DNA of 64,000 bases from Citrus sinensis (taxonomy: Eukaryota; Streptophyta; Magnoliopsida; Sapindales; Rutaceae). The stretch is taken from contig NC_068562.1 in the NCBI RefSeq assembly GCF_022201045.2, positions 5,748,001 through 5,812,000 of the forward strand. Reading direction: 5' to 3'. A program made the translations under genes and the position numbers. Shown piece by piece: positions 46,862 to 59,721 of the stretch (position 1 is its first letter; every line of letters starts with the position of its first letter). The notes beneath the pieces are model-generated. The model was not told the origin of the DNA. It saw only the letters and a list, made by a program, of their open reading frames with translations, and did not search any database.

Positions 46862-48600
46862 TTAGGACCATAAATGTCTTGCAAAAATCTGTATGATATG
46901 CTGCAACCATATGGTGGTCAAGTTTTATTTAGTTTAACAGTATTTATAGGCCCTTGGAAGTTGGACCAGTTGGCATTTCTGGGTAAGTCGGTGGGATATA
47001 AGGTGACAAAACTACTCTGTTAAAATTAGGCAATAGGTCCTGCATGGTTGCTGCTGCTTATTTTATTGCTAGTGCAACCTCACTGATTCTTGAGTCTGGA
47101 ATCTGACACCGTATGGTTTGCCTTGCTGATTAGACGAGGGTGTTTGATAATTTTAAGGGCTTGTTTGAGCATTTCGGGTTAGTTGTTCAGGGAGCTCTTG
47201 GTGTACGAGATTGTTATTTCCCGTGTTAAGTTAAGAGTTGTATGCATTAGTACCAATTTTTTTGTACCTCTGTAAAGGAAAATTAGGTAGTCGAAATGAA
47301 ATGTATTCTTTTTCCTCTCTTGACTGCTCGGCCTGCATTGTGTCGTCTTTTCTGAAAGAAGACGCTGAACAGACAAGGTGTAAAACTGTAAATGATTATT
47401 GTTCATGCGGTTTTGGTAGCTGTAACCATTTCACTTTAGAAACGGAAAGTTTCTTTCTAAGAGATCAGAATTGTATTTTCTATTTGAATTCTATTTGCAT
47501 CTGAACTTAATAAAAATTGCGCCAGACTGGTTTTTTGGAAGAAAGTTCCCAGTACACTGTCATTTTGCATTGGATAATGGTTTTGATCATTGAATAGAAA
47601 AATTTCTGCGATGAAACCTGTTGAAACTTTAATTATTGGCTTATTGCTGTTGTTTTATATTATTGTTTTGTTTTAATGGGGGGGAATGATATTTCAGTCA
47701 AGAAACTTGTAAACTCGCAATTATATGAAAATGCCACTATTTCCTTCTATATATAAAAATTAAACCAAAAATATTTAAAATTTAATTGAAAATCTAATTG
47801 AATGCAATACGTTAAATATTAGTAATTATTGTTTCTGCAAAGTTTTATTTTTTTATGACACGGTGATACTGGAACTACTAATTAATTAATTAGAGTGAAC
47901 TTGAAGCAATCAAATTAATTAGACATAACGTGCTGGAAAAGAATCACAAGTCTCAGGAAAAATATTGACGAAAAGTCAAAACAGGGCAAATAAAGAAACA
48001 AGTATTTGTCAGCGGATCCTTTACTTTCTCATAATTCCACATATGGTTATTATTAGTTTATTATTTCAAGAATTGTAAAATATTAAATGACTATAAAAAG
48101 TAGGCTTTTGCTACCTTACATTACATGTAAGGTACAGCCTCTCACAAGGATGGTGGGTTCAAGTGAGATCCATATCTGAGTTTGTGAGAGACTGTACCTT
48201 ACATGCAACGTAAGGTAGCAGCTTCCAACTAAAAAATATTGTTCTCTTTCATTTTACTGTAAGTTTGTAAAACTTTTTATTTTACTTCTTTTCGCTTAAA
48301 ATTATTAATTGACTATTAAAATATTAATTTTATCTTTTATAGTAAAATACATAAAAAATTAATAAAAATTATATTTCTTATAATAATTTGATATTTCACA
48401 ATTCTGTAAGTAGCGAAACAATAATAAACCATTCCGTATATATTTTTCAAACGACTCCTCAAGAAACCGACTTCCGCCCGCTCTGGCTTCTCCAACACCG
48501 ACACGTATTAGTGAGTTAGACCTCCTTAACAGTAGGCAATACTTAAAAAACTCAAAAACTCTTTACTTCCTTCTATAACCAATAGGAATCGAGTAACTAG
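46862..48600. other. SCAI 3' region and intergenic DNA
   Basis: The first 650 bases are probably 3' UTR and flank. A G run at about 47,679 and the hairpin element at 48103-48226 are the only structured items. No gene recognised. Confidence 0.6.
48103..48226. mobile_element. Hairpin MITE (family M2, copy 1)
   Basis: The arms GCTACCTTACATTACATGTA and, reversed, GCTACCTTACGTTGCATGTA continue as GGTACAG(C/T)CTCTCACAA, making a long imperfect hairpin. The second copy at 58948-59070 has the same plan. No clean target duplication is visible for this copy. Confidence 0.6.
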
Positions 48601-48607
48601 CACTGAC

Positions 48608-48774
48608 GATCCGCGTCATCATTCTAAAATCACATCGTGACCATCCACTTAACCCAAGAAAACACATCTTACGCCTTCTCACGCCGTCAGATTTCGTACA
48701 AGAAAAACACACGGATAGCGCATCGCGACCGTCCAATCCCGTGATCCCATTCACCTTTCTTCATTCTATATAAA
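48608..48774 (+). promoter_or_regulatory. Histone H3.3 promoter with octamer and TATA box
   Basis: GATCCGCG at 48608-48615 is the reverse complement of CGCGGATC, the octamer of plant histone promoters, preceded by TGAC in a type II-like arrangement. Two related boxes, CATCGTGACCATCCA (about 48633) and CATCGCGACCGTCCA (48721), follow. CTATATAAA at 48766-48774 is a strong TATA box, with transcription expected about 30 bases downstream. Confidence 0.7.
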
Positions 48775-48856
48775 CGCCTTAACCGCTACCTTTTTCAGTT
48801 TTTAAAGCAAATTTTTAGAGAGAGAAATTGAGTGGAAGAGTTGAAGAAACTCAGAG

Positions 48857-49770
<914 letters not shown>

Positions 49771-50213
49771 GCGTAATTGCTGCTTGCTTCAATTGAATGA
49801 CTGGAAGGGAAGGGGGAAGTTGTAATGTGTTAATTTGTACGTGGGGGTTGGTGGGGGTAGATAGGGGTAGGATTCCAGTAGTTATTAGAATATGGCTTTT
49901 GTCATCATCTGGGTTTGTTTTTGGTGGTGTTTTATAATGTCTATTTGTTGATGATGGGGATTTTAATTCGCCATAAGAGACTGGCTTTTATGTGTTCTTT
50001 TGGATACCTGTTGCCACAATAGTGGTGGTGTTGAACATCTCTATTATTTTGCTTCTAATCTAAGTTTAGTTTGTTATTTATTTTTCTTTTATGAAATTGA
50101 TTCAATGTTTTTGTTGAATAATAAAAAAAAATATTGATGTTTCTTCACCATTTCATTGAACTCAATTGTAATGGTGTGGTATTATTGAAGTCAGAGTGAC
50201 TGAGTTCTGGACC

Positions 50214-50347
50214 CAGATTATCAAAACTGTGAGATTGGAAATTCTGAGCAAGACTATGCAAATTCACAATGAAGCCACTCTTAACTTAGATTATCAAAGA
50301 CTGTGAGATTGTAATTTCTGAGCAAGACTTTGCAAATTCACAATGAA
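50214..50347 (+). repeat. Two-copy tandem repeat, ~74-base period
   Basis: AGATTATCAAAACTGTGAGA and AGATTATCAAAGACTGTGAG begin two units that stay about 90 percent identical through GCAAATTCACAATGAA. The units start about 74 bases apart. Confidence 0.85.
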
Positions 50348-51741
50348 ATTGGAGCTTCCTACGCAACTGTTCGATTCGTGGACAGATTTCTTTTAGCCCT
50401 GCACTCTCACCTCTTATTTATAATAACTGATTATGTAATTTGATTTTTAATTTTTTGGATACCCATTACTAGATAGTGAAATGATATGACGGAGTTTTCT
50501 TTTCAATAAATGGTTAATATTAATTTTGGTGGGCTTACGTGAAGTAGGTCGCCTTGAATGGCCAGATTGGTTCTGGTAGGCTCGTAGCTGCTAGGTAGGG
50601 GTTAGGATTTTCTCTTTAATCTTTTTTTTTCCTTAAAAGATTTAATTTTGATGACTTATTTCACCTAGATTATTAAGAGCAAAAAGGTAGGAGAAAACAT
50701 GTTCGTTAATTTAACGCCATATTGTGGCCTAATTTATATTTGAGCAGGTGATTTGTGGCATATTATTTCTCTACATTTGCATGCCAAAGCTAAATGCTTG
50801 CTGAATATTTTCGAAAGCCTGTTGGCAGAATATAAAAGGCATTAAGGAGGTATTTGAGGGCAGAAACGGAACTTAATTATTTTATCTCTTTTGAGCTGGA
50901 CTATTGGCACCCCTCTAAGAATTCTTTATCACTAGTATTCCACTTAATGCCTAAATTACCCCTTGTTTCTAATTTATTAATTTTTCGATTTCCTAATATT
51001 TTCTCACTACTAAAATTATTTTAGAGTCTTATTATATTAATCTCCACACAAAATTTATGAGGGTGATAAACTTCTTAATACAAATTAGTGAATTAGATTC
51101 AATATCTTTAGAATTATGATGCAAAAAGTTTTAGTATGATTATGAAGCAAATCCGAATGAAAAATTGTGGAAAAGATAAAAAAGAAAACACCAAGATTCA
51201 AACAATTCATTAAAAAAATACCAAGATATATTAGCCTTTTATAATTTGTTTGATGATGAGTTACAAATTTAAGAAGTTGGAAAGGGGATAACAGAAGATA
51301 CTGGAACTAATGAGGTGGAATTAGAGCATACTAAAGGAAGTCATTAGAATTATGCAGGATGCTGTGTGACTATCATCAATGAGCAGTTAGAAGAAACCAA
51401 ATATGAGATCATTGTAGTTGAAGCTGAGTAATTAAATTTCATTGTTGATATACGGTTTTTATTTCCTCGGCTAAAATGTCCCTTCTTATAAAGCAAAGAA
51501 CAATCGATATTGTACTATAATTTGCTTGGCAAATTGTGGATTTGTTATAAACTTATAATGAATAGAATATGTTAATTAATGAATAAAACAAAAATACAGA
51601 TGATTTTTTATGGGAAGAAAATAAAAAAAAGTTTGAAGAGGGATAAAATATTAAAATAGATGAATTGATAATTATTTTTGTCTTTAAATATAATTGTAAT
51701 AGAAAAAGGGTTTTAAGGGAATTTTGGAGGGTTGCTAATAG

Positions 51742-51762
51742 TCTCTCTCTCTCTCTCTCTCT
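51742..51762. repeat. (CT)n microsatellite
   Basis: About ten CT units, roughly 255 bases before the PPR start codon. Confidence 0.9.
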
Positions 51763-52016
51763 TTATTTATGAATACTGATCAAAATTGGACCTCGATTTG
51801 CGGCATATTAAACCTATAACAGGGATTAGGGTTGTTTCCAGGCATATATAGTGTTCCCCTTAGACCATGAAAACACAGAGACATTTGGGGAAGGACTCGG
51901 CGGGACCCTGTTAATTTGATTGGTGTCCTCTGTCCTCACTCAGTAATACTTTAAAGAGAAATAATGATATCCCTGCCTTTGCCAGAGTGTTAATCAAAAC
52001 CACCTGGGAGGCGCCC

Positions 52017-53959
52017 ATGCTTTGCAATAGCTATTTCCATCAAACTTATCTTAAACGTATCCTTTTCCCGCCCATACTTCGAATACTCAGCACTCCTGAC
52101 AGTTGCGGTAACTTTACTCCTCACTCATCCAATTGTCTAATCCGGCTATTTTCAACTCAATATGTGTTCGTAAACAATGCGAAGATCAGTGCTTTGTCTC
52201 GTGCTGGCAAAATATCTGCTGCGCGCCAACTGTTCGATCAAATGACTACAAAAGATGTCATTACATGGAATGCCATCATCACTGGCTATTGGCAGAACGG
52301 GTTTCTTCAAGAATCAAAGAATTTGTTTCAATCAATGCCTGTTAAGAACATAGTCTCTTGGAATTGCATGATAGCTGGCTGCATCGACAATGACAGGATT
52401 GACGATGCCTTCGACTACTTTCAAGCAATGCCCGAGAGAAATACTGCCACTTATAACGCAATGATTTCAGGTTTTCTAAAACATGGTCGCTTAGAGGAAG
52501 CTACCAGGCTCTTTGAGCAGATGCCCAGGAGGAATGTGATCTCTTATACTGCAATGCTTGACGGTTTTATGAAGAAAGGAGAGGTTGATAAGGCTAGGGC
52601 TTTGTCTGATTACATGTCATTTAAAAATGTCGTTTCTTGGACGGTGATGATTACCGGGTACGTGAAGAACGAGAGGTTTTGTGAAGCGAGAGAATTGTTT
52701 TATCGGATGCCGGATTATGACAAAAATGTTTTTGTGGTCACCTCTATGATCACGGGTTTCTGTAAAGTGGGGATGCTGGAGAATGCTAGACTTTTGTTTG
52801 AAAGAATTCAGCCTAAAGATTGTGTGTCTTTTAATGCAATGATTGCTGGTACGCATCCATTGTTAGCCCAATTTTGGAAGTAACTGCAGAGGTCTTAGAA
52901 CTGGTTTTATATTTTGTAATCATGGTTCATGAAGGTCTTTAAATTACTCAAATGGGAAAGTTGATATGCTAGTTGTTGTTGCCGTTATACTTTGTAGGTT
53001 ATGCGCAAAATGGTGTTGCTGAAGAAGCATTGAGGTTATTTTCGGGGATGATTAAAATGGATATGCAACCAGATGACGCGACTCTTGTTTCAGTTTTCAC
53101 TGCCTGTTCTGCTCTTCAATTGCTGAACGAAGGACGACAAAGTCATGTTCTCGTTATAAGAAATGGGTTTGAAGCAAATGTGTCTGTTTGTAATGCTGTT
53201 ATTACGATGTACAGCAGATGTGGGGGCATCCTTGATTCTGAACTAGCTTTTAGACAAATACACAGTCCTAATCTTGTTTCGTGGAATACAATTATTGCAG
53301 CATTTGCGCAACATGGCCACTATGAGAAAGCTCTTATTTTCTTCAGCCAGATGGGATTGAATGGCTTTGATCCAGATGGGATTACTTTTCTTAGTTTATT
53401 GTCTGCTTGTGGTCATGCAGGCAAGGTGAACGAGAGCATGGATTTGTTTGAATTGATGGTAAAAGTTTATGGAATTATCCCTAGCTCTGAACACTATACT
53501 TGCTTAGTTGATATATTGAGTCGAGCAGGGCAGTTGGAGAAGGCCTGGCAGATAACGCAAGGCATGCCATTTGAAGCAGATACAGGAGTCTGGGGTTCGC
53601 TTCTTGCCGCATGTGTCATTAATTTAAATGTGGAATTAGGGGAACTAGCAGCTAAGAAAATGAGGGAATTGGATCCTCAGAATTCTGCAGTTTATGTTAT
53701 GTTATCCAACTTATATGCTGCAGCTGGCATGTGGAGAGATGTGACAAGAGTGCGGCTTCTAATGAAAGAGCAAGGAGTTACTAAGCAATGTGCTTATAGT
53801 TGGATTGAAATTGGTAACAAAGTGCATTATTTCTTGGGAGGTGACATGTCTCATCCATGTATTGATAAGATTCATTTGGAACTTAAGAGGGCTAGTGTAC
53901 AAATGAAGTCCGTGGATGATTTTGTAGAAATTGCTACCTCATGGAGCTCTTTTGATTAA
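52017..53959 (+). CDS. PLS-class pentatricopeptide repeat protein, E subgroup
   Basis: Two exons (52017-52848, 52998-53959) join in phase to 597 residues. The start is the first ATG of the frame; the frame also reads 10 codons further upstream without an ATG. The first 45 residues are rich in Arg, Ser and hydrophobics with few acids, as in a mitochondrial presequence (inferred). From about residue 50 run tandem PPR motifs of alternating length, with repeated xxxWNAIITGYxQNG and LFxxMP phrases marking the PLS class. From about residue 470 comes the E domain (GVWGSLLAACVINLN), then the E+ stretch (CAYSWIEIGNKVHYF). No DYW cytidine-deaminase domain is present. Such proteins bind organellar RNA at specific bases and usually direct C-to-U editing with a separate deaminase. 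The 149-base intron is unusual, since most plant PPR genes have none. Confidence 0.9.
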
Positions 53960-55117
53960 CATATAACTTATTTGATATTAGTGGGCTCCTGGTGGAAAAG
54001 TAATATTTGTTAGGAGTGACTAAAACTAGTTCAGCTTAACACAGAGGAAATGCTTGACAGGAGGGAAACGCGGAGGTTGATGTGGTCTCTGATAACAATT
54101 AATGCACAGGCATTATCAAGGTGAAGCATGATTCTGTAAAAGATGAATGAAAAATGCTGTAATTCTGAACTTCCTGGAACACAAGTGCTATCCTGAGACA
54201 ATGATGTTCGAGAACATGGACCCTGGACTTGATGTATTTGTGTTGTTGCATCAAAACGAACCTCAAAGAATCATTGCATCTGCTGAACCGCATCAGACTT
54301 AAGCGCCTGTTTGAGACTGGGTACAGACATTGTAGCTGCTATTGTTGGCTGATACTCTTTTAACGGCGGCTACATTCAGCGTGCTTTATTGGCAGCAAAA
54401 TGAAGCTACTATTTTGGCCTAATATGACTGATTATCCCAGCAAATTGTTGTTTTGTTTAAAGTGGGTAAACGAAGGATATTCATACGTATTAAAACGTCA
54501 AATTTTAGGAACGACCTTAAAAATTACCCGTATATAATAAATTAAGACTAGTGGCCGCCAAATACGTATTAAAACATGCCACGTCATTGTCAACCGGCCG
54601 AATAAGGAGAGGAGATGCGGGTCAAAATCAAGATACAATAATGCTTATTTGAATAATGAATAATATTCTCCATCCAACCAACATTTTCTTAAATTCCCCG
54701 CCAAACTGCTACAATCCAAATACCAAGCCAAGCAACCGAGTAACCGACCGGTCTCTCGCATTTCCAAACCGTTCAGCCCAAAGCTATCATTGATTTTTCT
54801 TATTTTTTAGTTAATATACCCGACAACCTCGGATTCTCCTACAAACTCAATCTATTTGTGCTAAACCTTTTTACTGATTTTCCAATTATGGATATTGGGT
54901 GATCAACAGAAAAAGGTTTGTTACCATACAAAAACCCCCCAGAGGCTAAGTTTGAAGCTCCAAGCTGCTCTTCATGCTTTAGTCGTTCTTAGACTTTTTA
55001 GCCTTAATGGGCTCTCGTTGTACATAATATCAGATGTTTGTTTTTTTGTTATTTTTTATTTTTTAAAAATAAAGTTATCTATTTGCTTGTTGAATTCGTC
55101 AAAAAAGACCAAAAAAT
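53960..55117. other. PPR 3' region and spacer
   Basis: 3' flank of the PPR gene, a possible decayed transposon end at about 54,300 (CGCCTGTTTGAGAC), then AT-rich spacer leading to the leader exon of the WEB gene. No other gene recognised. Confidence 0.55.
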
Positions 55118-55264
55118 TTGATTTTATTATCTGGGTCTAATAAATTCCCACGACGGCACCCTTCATTGGTTTTGTCTAATATAAAACAGAACTCTTTCAA
55201 GGCGGAATACTTGTATAATTCCAAGGGAAATCCCTTCAGGGTCAAAGATCACGATTTGCCTGAG

Positions 55265-55513
55265 GTAAGGCCTTTTTCTTTTTGTTTTTGTTTACTGCTT
55301 GTTCTATAAGCAATTGATGGATTGAATCTTGAATTGTGTTTTGTCACGCATTTTGTATTAATTTTTCGATTATCAATTTTATTGCCTTTGAGTTTAGAAT
55401 CCTGCCCAGATCAGGCTGGTTTAGAATTTGGTTTTAATCAAAGTAAAAGTGGTGTTTTTTTTTTTTTTCATCGAGTATGATCTTCATGTATAACTCTAAT
55501 TTATTTGTGTTAG
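55265..55513 (+). other. 5' UTR intron of the WEB-family gene
   Basis: The donor CCTGAG|GTAAGG and acceptor TTTGTGTTAG lie upstream of the start codon. A TGA in the ATG frame at 55527-55529, after the acceptor, shows that the upstream exon cannot add coding sequence, so the intron is in the leader. Confidence 0.6.
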
Positions 55514-55538
55514 AAACCGATTGTTCTGAGTTTCGGAG

Positions 55539-57401
55539 ATGCAGCAGTACATGAGACCTGTTGAGGATACGCTTAAGATGACAAAGGATCGATTGGATGC
55601 TGCAGAAAAAGAAAGAGATCGAGCCCTCGATGAGCTTCATGAGATGAAGAGGATGGCTCAAGAGGCCAACATGAGGCTTAGTGAAACTATGTCCACCAGG
55701 AAGGCTGCAGACATATACACAATGAATGAAACATTAAGTAAAGAATTGAAGGTAAAAGAAAAGAACATTGAATCATTGAAAAAAGAATGGGAGATTAAGC
55801 TGGTGGAGAAAGATGCTTCTTTGGATGAGTTAAAAGGGACCTTGAGTAATGCAAAGTCATCAGAGGCTCATGCCATGAGTTTGTACTCTGAAAGCAAGAA
55901 GAAGCTTCAGGAACTGGAGCTGGAAGTGGAGAAAAGGAAGGAATCCGAGAAAAAGATGTTTGATTCCTTTTCTGCCCAGACCAAACAGCTTGAGCAAACA
56001 ATGATTGTGTTTGAAGAATCAAAGTTTGAAATCAACTCTCTTCGTGAAAAGTTGAAGAAATTGGAGTCTAGAGATCTTAATGCATCTCAAAGTGGCCTTG
56101 CGGGTACAAATGAAACTGTTGAATTTCTTAATTCTGAGCTTCAATTGGCGAAAGATAAGCTTGCTATTTCAGAAAAGAACGAGAAGGAGTCCCTGTTGAA
56201 GGTCAGCAGTCTACTTGAGGAGGTACGGTTTTTAAAGAATGAACTGAAGTTGGTTACTGGGGCGGAAGAGAATAACCAGAAGGCTCTTGATGATTTAGCA
56301 TTAGCACTGAAAGAAGTTGCATTAGAAGCAAGCCAAGCTAAGGAAAAACTTACCTCAACTGAAGCAGAGCTTGAAGTGAAAAAAGCTGAGTCTGAAGAAT
56401 TGAAGCTGAAGCTCAAGAACATTGAGGACAGCCATAAGTTGCAGTTGGATGAGCTGAAGAAAGAAGCCGACCTTTACAGAAACACTGCCGATAGGTTAAC
56501 ATTGGAAGCTGAAGAATCACTTTTGGCTTGGAATGAGAAAGAGACTCGTTTTGTTGATTGTATCAAGAGAGCAGAAGAGGAAAGAGACGGTGCACAACAG
56601 GAACATGAGGCCATGCTCGAGTCGCTTAAAGAAGCCGAGAACACAACCAGGGCAGCAAAGGAGGAGACTCTAAAACTGCGCGATATACTTAAGCAAGCCA
56701 TAAATGAGGCTAATGTTGCAAAAGAAGCTTCTGGGATTGCTAGGGCAGAAAATGCTCGGCTTCAGGATGCCTTGCATGCCAAGGAAGAAGCTTTAAACTT
56801 TATTTGCCGAGAAAACGAAGACCTTAAAATGAATGAAGCTGCAAATATTGAAAGTATGAAGGAATTGAAGAAGTTGCTCTCTGAATCATCTTCCAAAGAG
56901 TCGAAATTGGAGGAAACACAAGAAGGCAAGAAACTAAAGGCAGATAACTCATTGGACAAGGAGAATAAAGATGGCAATGGCAATGGCAATGGCAAGAAAC
57001 TGTTTGAAAGTTTTAGTATCAGTGTCAGGGACGTAAAAATCCCATTTAAACACAAGGTTGCTGATGAGAATGCACACAAGGTTGCAAACGAGAATGCAAA
57101 GTTTTCTAATAAACTTAAGCCTGAAGATGAGGAATCTAGTAAGGCTGACCCACTTCGAGGCTCTATATTTGAGGTACGTTCACCGGGCTCAGCAAGCCAT
57201 CATCGGAAGAATTCTTCGGTTTCTTTCTCGGATGATGGGAAAACAATAATTCCAGATGATTTAGATAATCTAGAGGGTACGCATTTAGATGATCCCGACG
57301 GTGATAGAAACACAAGAAAAAAGAAAGCATTGATAAGGAGATTTGGAGATATACTACTAATGAGAAGGGTTCCTCATAAAAAAGACCCATCAATGGAATA
57401 A
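55539..57401 (+). CDS. WEB-family coiled-coil protein
   Basis: A single coding exon of 620 residues starts at the first ATG after an in-frame stop. Residues 1 to about 470 are almost continuous heptad-type coiled coil rich in Glu, Lys and Leu (for example MTKDRLDAAEKERDRALDEL), typical of the WEB family (DUF827), whose founders WEB1 and PMI2 control chloroplast movement in blue light. A polar tail follows, with an NGNGNGNGK repeat near residue 478 and two copies of a KVA(D/N)ENA unit near residue 505. The tail ends with a basic RRFGDILLMRRVPHKK. It resembles the Arabidopsis protein At4g40020 in length and layout. That protein is labelled chloroplastic in databases, but I see no convincing transit peptide here. 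Role in this organism is inferred from the family. Confidence 0.88.
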   Translation: MQQYMRPVEDTLKMTKDRLDAAEKERDRALDELHEMKRMAQEANMRLSETMSTRKAADIYTMNETLSKELKVKEKNIESLKKEWEIKLVEKDASLDELKGTLSNAKSSEAHAMSLYSESKKKLQELELEVEKRKESEKKMFDSFSAQTKQLEQTMIVFEESKFEINSLREKLKKLESRDLNASQSGLAGTNETVEFLNSELQLAKDKLAISEKNEKESLLKVSSLLEEVRFLKNELKLVTGAEENNQKALDDLALALKEVALEASQAKEKLTSTEAELEVKKAESEELKLKLKNIEDSHKLQLDELKKEADLYRNTADRLTLEAEESLLAWNEKETRFVDCIKRAEEERDGAQQEHEAMLESLKEAENTTRAAKEETLKLRDILKQAINEANVAKEASGIARAENARLQDALHAKEEALNFICRENEDLKMNEAANIESMKELKKLLSESSSKESKLEETQEGKKLKADNSLDKENKDGNGNGNGKKLFESFSISVRDVKIPFKHKVADENAHKVANENAKFSNKLKPEDEESSKADPLRGSIFEVRSPGSASHHRKNSSVSFSDDGKTIIPDDLDNLEGTHLDDPDGDRNTRKKKALIRRFGDILLMRRVPHKKDPSME

Positions 57402-58582
57402 ACATAATATATATATACATTGTATTTTGATTTTTTATAGTTGTTTGCTGGTTTAGCTTTTTCGTACAAATGAAACTTGGAGCTGTAATTACTCTGTGTA
57501 CATGCTCCCTTTCAGGATATATTTATATGTATATGAAAGACTTAACACACAAGAATATTGGAAGAAATGTTTTCCAGTTTATTACTTGGTTCCCATTTTT
57601 CCTTTTTTTTTTTTTTTTAAAAAAAAAAAAGTGTAAATTGTTTCCCTTGTGCTAGAAATCTAGAATACAACTTGAGCTACAAGAATTTTAATGCCGTGAA
57701 GGCTTAAGCAATTCCACATCCTTTATTTCCTTCTGATTCAGTTCTACAGTTTATCATAATCATTAAATACGGGGAGTTGCTACCTCACAACCATTGAATA
57801 TTACAGCTTAAGCCATTGTATGGATATATAGATTGTAAAATTACACAAAAATTTAGCATAGAAAGGGGAAAATTATGTAAAGAAATTTTATTTTTAGGGA
57901 AGTGTTTTGAGTTGTGACAGGTTTGGTTGTAAGCTTCTAGAGGAATGAGAAACTGACAATATTGGAAAACATTCTGAATGTTCAAACTGGGGGCGCTCGT
58001 TGGAATGCAAAACACAGAGGAAGTGGTCCGACGGACTCGCTGCAATCGTTGACCATTTTCAGGTAGCGGATAAAAGTAATATCCGCGTCTTCTTCAACTG
58101 GTTCCTTATTCCTATGGACTGCGATTAATTAGTATTGCGCTTAATGTTTTAAGAATCAAAGAATAGAATTTGTTTTACGATTTTTTATTTTTTTATTATT
58201 AAAAATAGATTATTAATAAAACCAACTAAACAGACTAAAATTTTACAAAAAAGAAGGAAGTATCTGGAGATTTAGAAGCAGCGACTCCGAAAGAAGCGAA
58301 GCGCGACTACAAACGTGTCAAAATCTAACTAATGAAACTGTGCTATATCTGAAAGAAGTGGTACGCAGCTGATCACTTCCGCGATTCTGAATCTCATCAA
58401 TTGATAAAGATGTCAACAAATACTCGTTAATTCAATATTACAATCAATGAATAAGAGCCAATTGCAAACAAGAAATACACAAGTGGAATATGGTTTTCAT
58501 GGCTTTTCATCATGACATTGTAATTAATATTATATACTTAACCTAAAAGCTTCCCTATAAAAGAAAAGAAAAAAAAAGAAAA
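57402..58582. other. WEB 3' region and intergenic DNA
   Basis: 3' flank with a T run followed by an A run at about 57,600-57,630. No gene recognised in the remainder. Confidence 0.6.
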
Positions 58583-58802
58583 TCCAAGTTGATTAATGTG
58601 AGTGATTTAACACTCTCATTTTTTAAGAGAAGTTAGGGGTTCAAGTCGCGTTCTCGTATGGAGTCACCACTTTGATCAGCATTTCACCCTTTACGGGTTA
58701 ATCCGGTGCAAATGGGGATTAATCTGACTTGTGGTACGGACTTAAAAGTATCTCCTATAATTAGGATCACTCTGAACCACCTTGTGGTTAAGAAAAAAAA
58801 AA
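58583..58802 (+). mobile_element. SINE, family S2, copy 2
   Basis: Begins TCCAAGTTGATTAATGTGAG and carries the B box GGGGTTCAAGTCGC followed by CTCGTATGGAGTCACCACTT, as in the minus-strand copy at 36237-36394. It ends in an A-rich tail. It is about 60 bases longer than that copy, and its target duplication is masked by A-rich flanks. Confidence 0.75.
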
Positions 58803-58947
58803 TGGCAAAAAAATAAATAAAGCTCGATGCATCACTGATTCGTGCTACTCTCACCAAAAATATCAACGGTATTCCGGGGTCTTCAACGTGTAGTCCGTGA
58901 ATTGACAAGAGATCATTTAACAAGAGTCATTGCCGCCTTTTAAATTT

Positions 58948-59070
58948 GGGATCCCCTATCTTACATGCATGTAAGATACATGTCTCTCACATGAATAGTG
59001 TGTGGGTCCCACATATACACTATTCATGTGAGAGGCATGTATCTTACATGCACGTAAGATAGAATTTGCC
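58948..59070. mobile_element. Hairpin MITE, Mutator-type (family M2, copy 2)
   Basis: A 123-base near-perfect palindrome: CTATCTTACATGCATGTAAG on the left and CTATCTTACGTGCATGTAAG reversed from the right, continuing to ACTATTCATGTGAGAGGCAT. TTTAAATTT flanks both sides (58939-58947 and 59071-59079), a 9-base duplication. Confidence 0.85.
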
Positions 59071-59594
59071 TTTAAATTTTAGTTCCCAATACCGGCTGCA
59101 CTGGTGCTGTCCCAGTTTCTTACCAAGGCATGTACTGACAAAGCAAGAGGTGACGTGTTCGGTTTGAAAACTTAAAATTGGTAGATAGATGGTGCCTGCT
59201 GCTGCTGATCTGTTCGTTAATAGTAACAATAACTTGTGGTGGGTGATCTGATGGGCCGATGACCGATTAATTTAAAACGGAGTAGAGCTATTTTGACCCC
59301 TCCATGTCCCACTTCGAGCCCCGGTTATTCATTTTGTTTAGTTATATATATATATATAGGATTTCTATTAGGAACTATATGAACATTATTAAATTTATAG
59401 ACATTATAAAGGATTGTGTTAACGATTAATATAAAGATTAGTTATTTTACCAAATGCTTTTAAAACATTTTAAAACAATTATGGGGCTCAAATAAATTTT
59501 TCCAGCTAGCCTAGGCTATCTCCGACTACCCATCTCATAGCTAAGCCTATAGATTTTGAGTTACCAAATTTTGATTCTAAGTATTATTAGATTA
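59071..59594. other. Intergenic DNA between two MITEs
   Basis: AT-rich with a short TA repeat near 59,345. No gene recognised. Confidence 0.6.
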
Positions 59595-59721
59595 GGACTT
59601 AGCTACAGTTGTACCTAACTATTGAATCTAATTACCTAGTCATTGAATTTTTTACAATAGTTAGATCTAATGGTTAGGTGCAGCTGTGGTACGGTACCAT
59701 AGTTGCACCATAGCTGGACCC
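59595..59721. mobile_element. Hairpin MITE, Mutator-type (family M1, copy 3)
   Basis: A 127-base element begins GGACTTAGCTACAGTTGTAC and ends, reversed, GGGTCCAGCTATGGTGCAAC. TATTAGATTA flanks it exactly on both sides (59585-59594 and 59722-59731), a 10-base duplication. Confidence 0.85.

Larger units (their letters stand above)
49771..52016. other. H3.3 3' region and intergenic DNA
   Basis: 3' UTR of H3.3, then the tandem duplication at 50214-50347, AT-rich spacer and a CT microsatellite at 51742-51762. The final 150 bases are presumably the promoter and leader of the PPR gene. No gene recognised. Confidence 0.6.

Noticed and set aside
51987..52016. Upstream extension of the PPR reading frame
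   Set aside because: The frame is open but has no ATG before 52017, so the first ATG was used as start.
55118..55264. Possible N-terminal coding exon of the WEB gene
   Set aside because: A TGA at 55527-55529 in the coding frame after the acceptor prevents any in-frame joining, so the exon was treated as leader.
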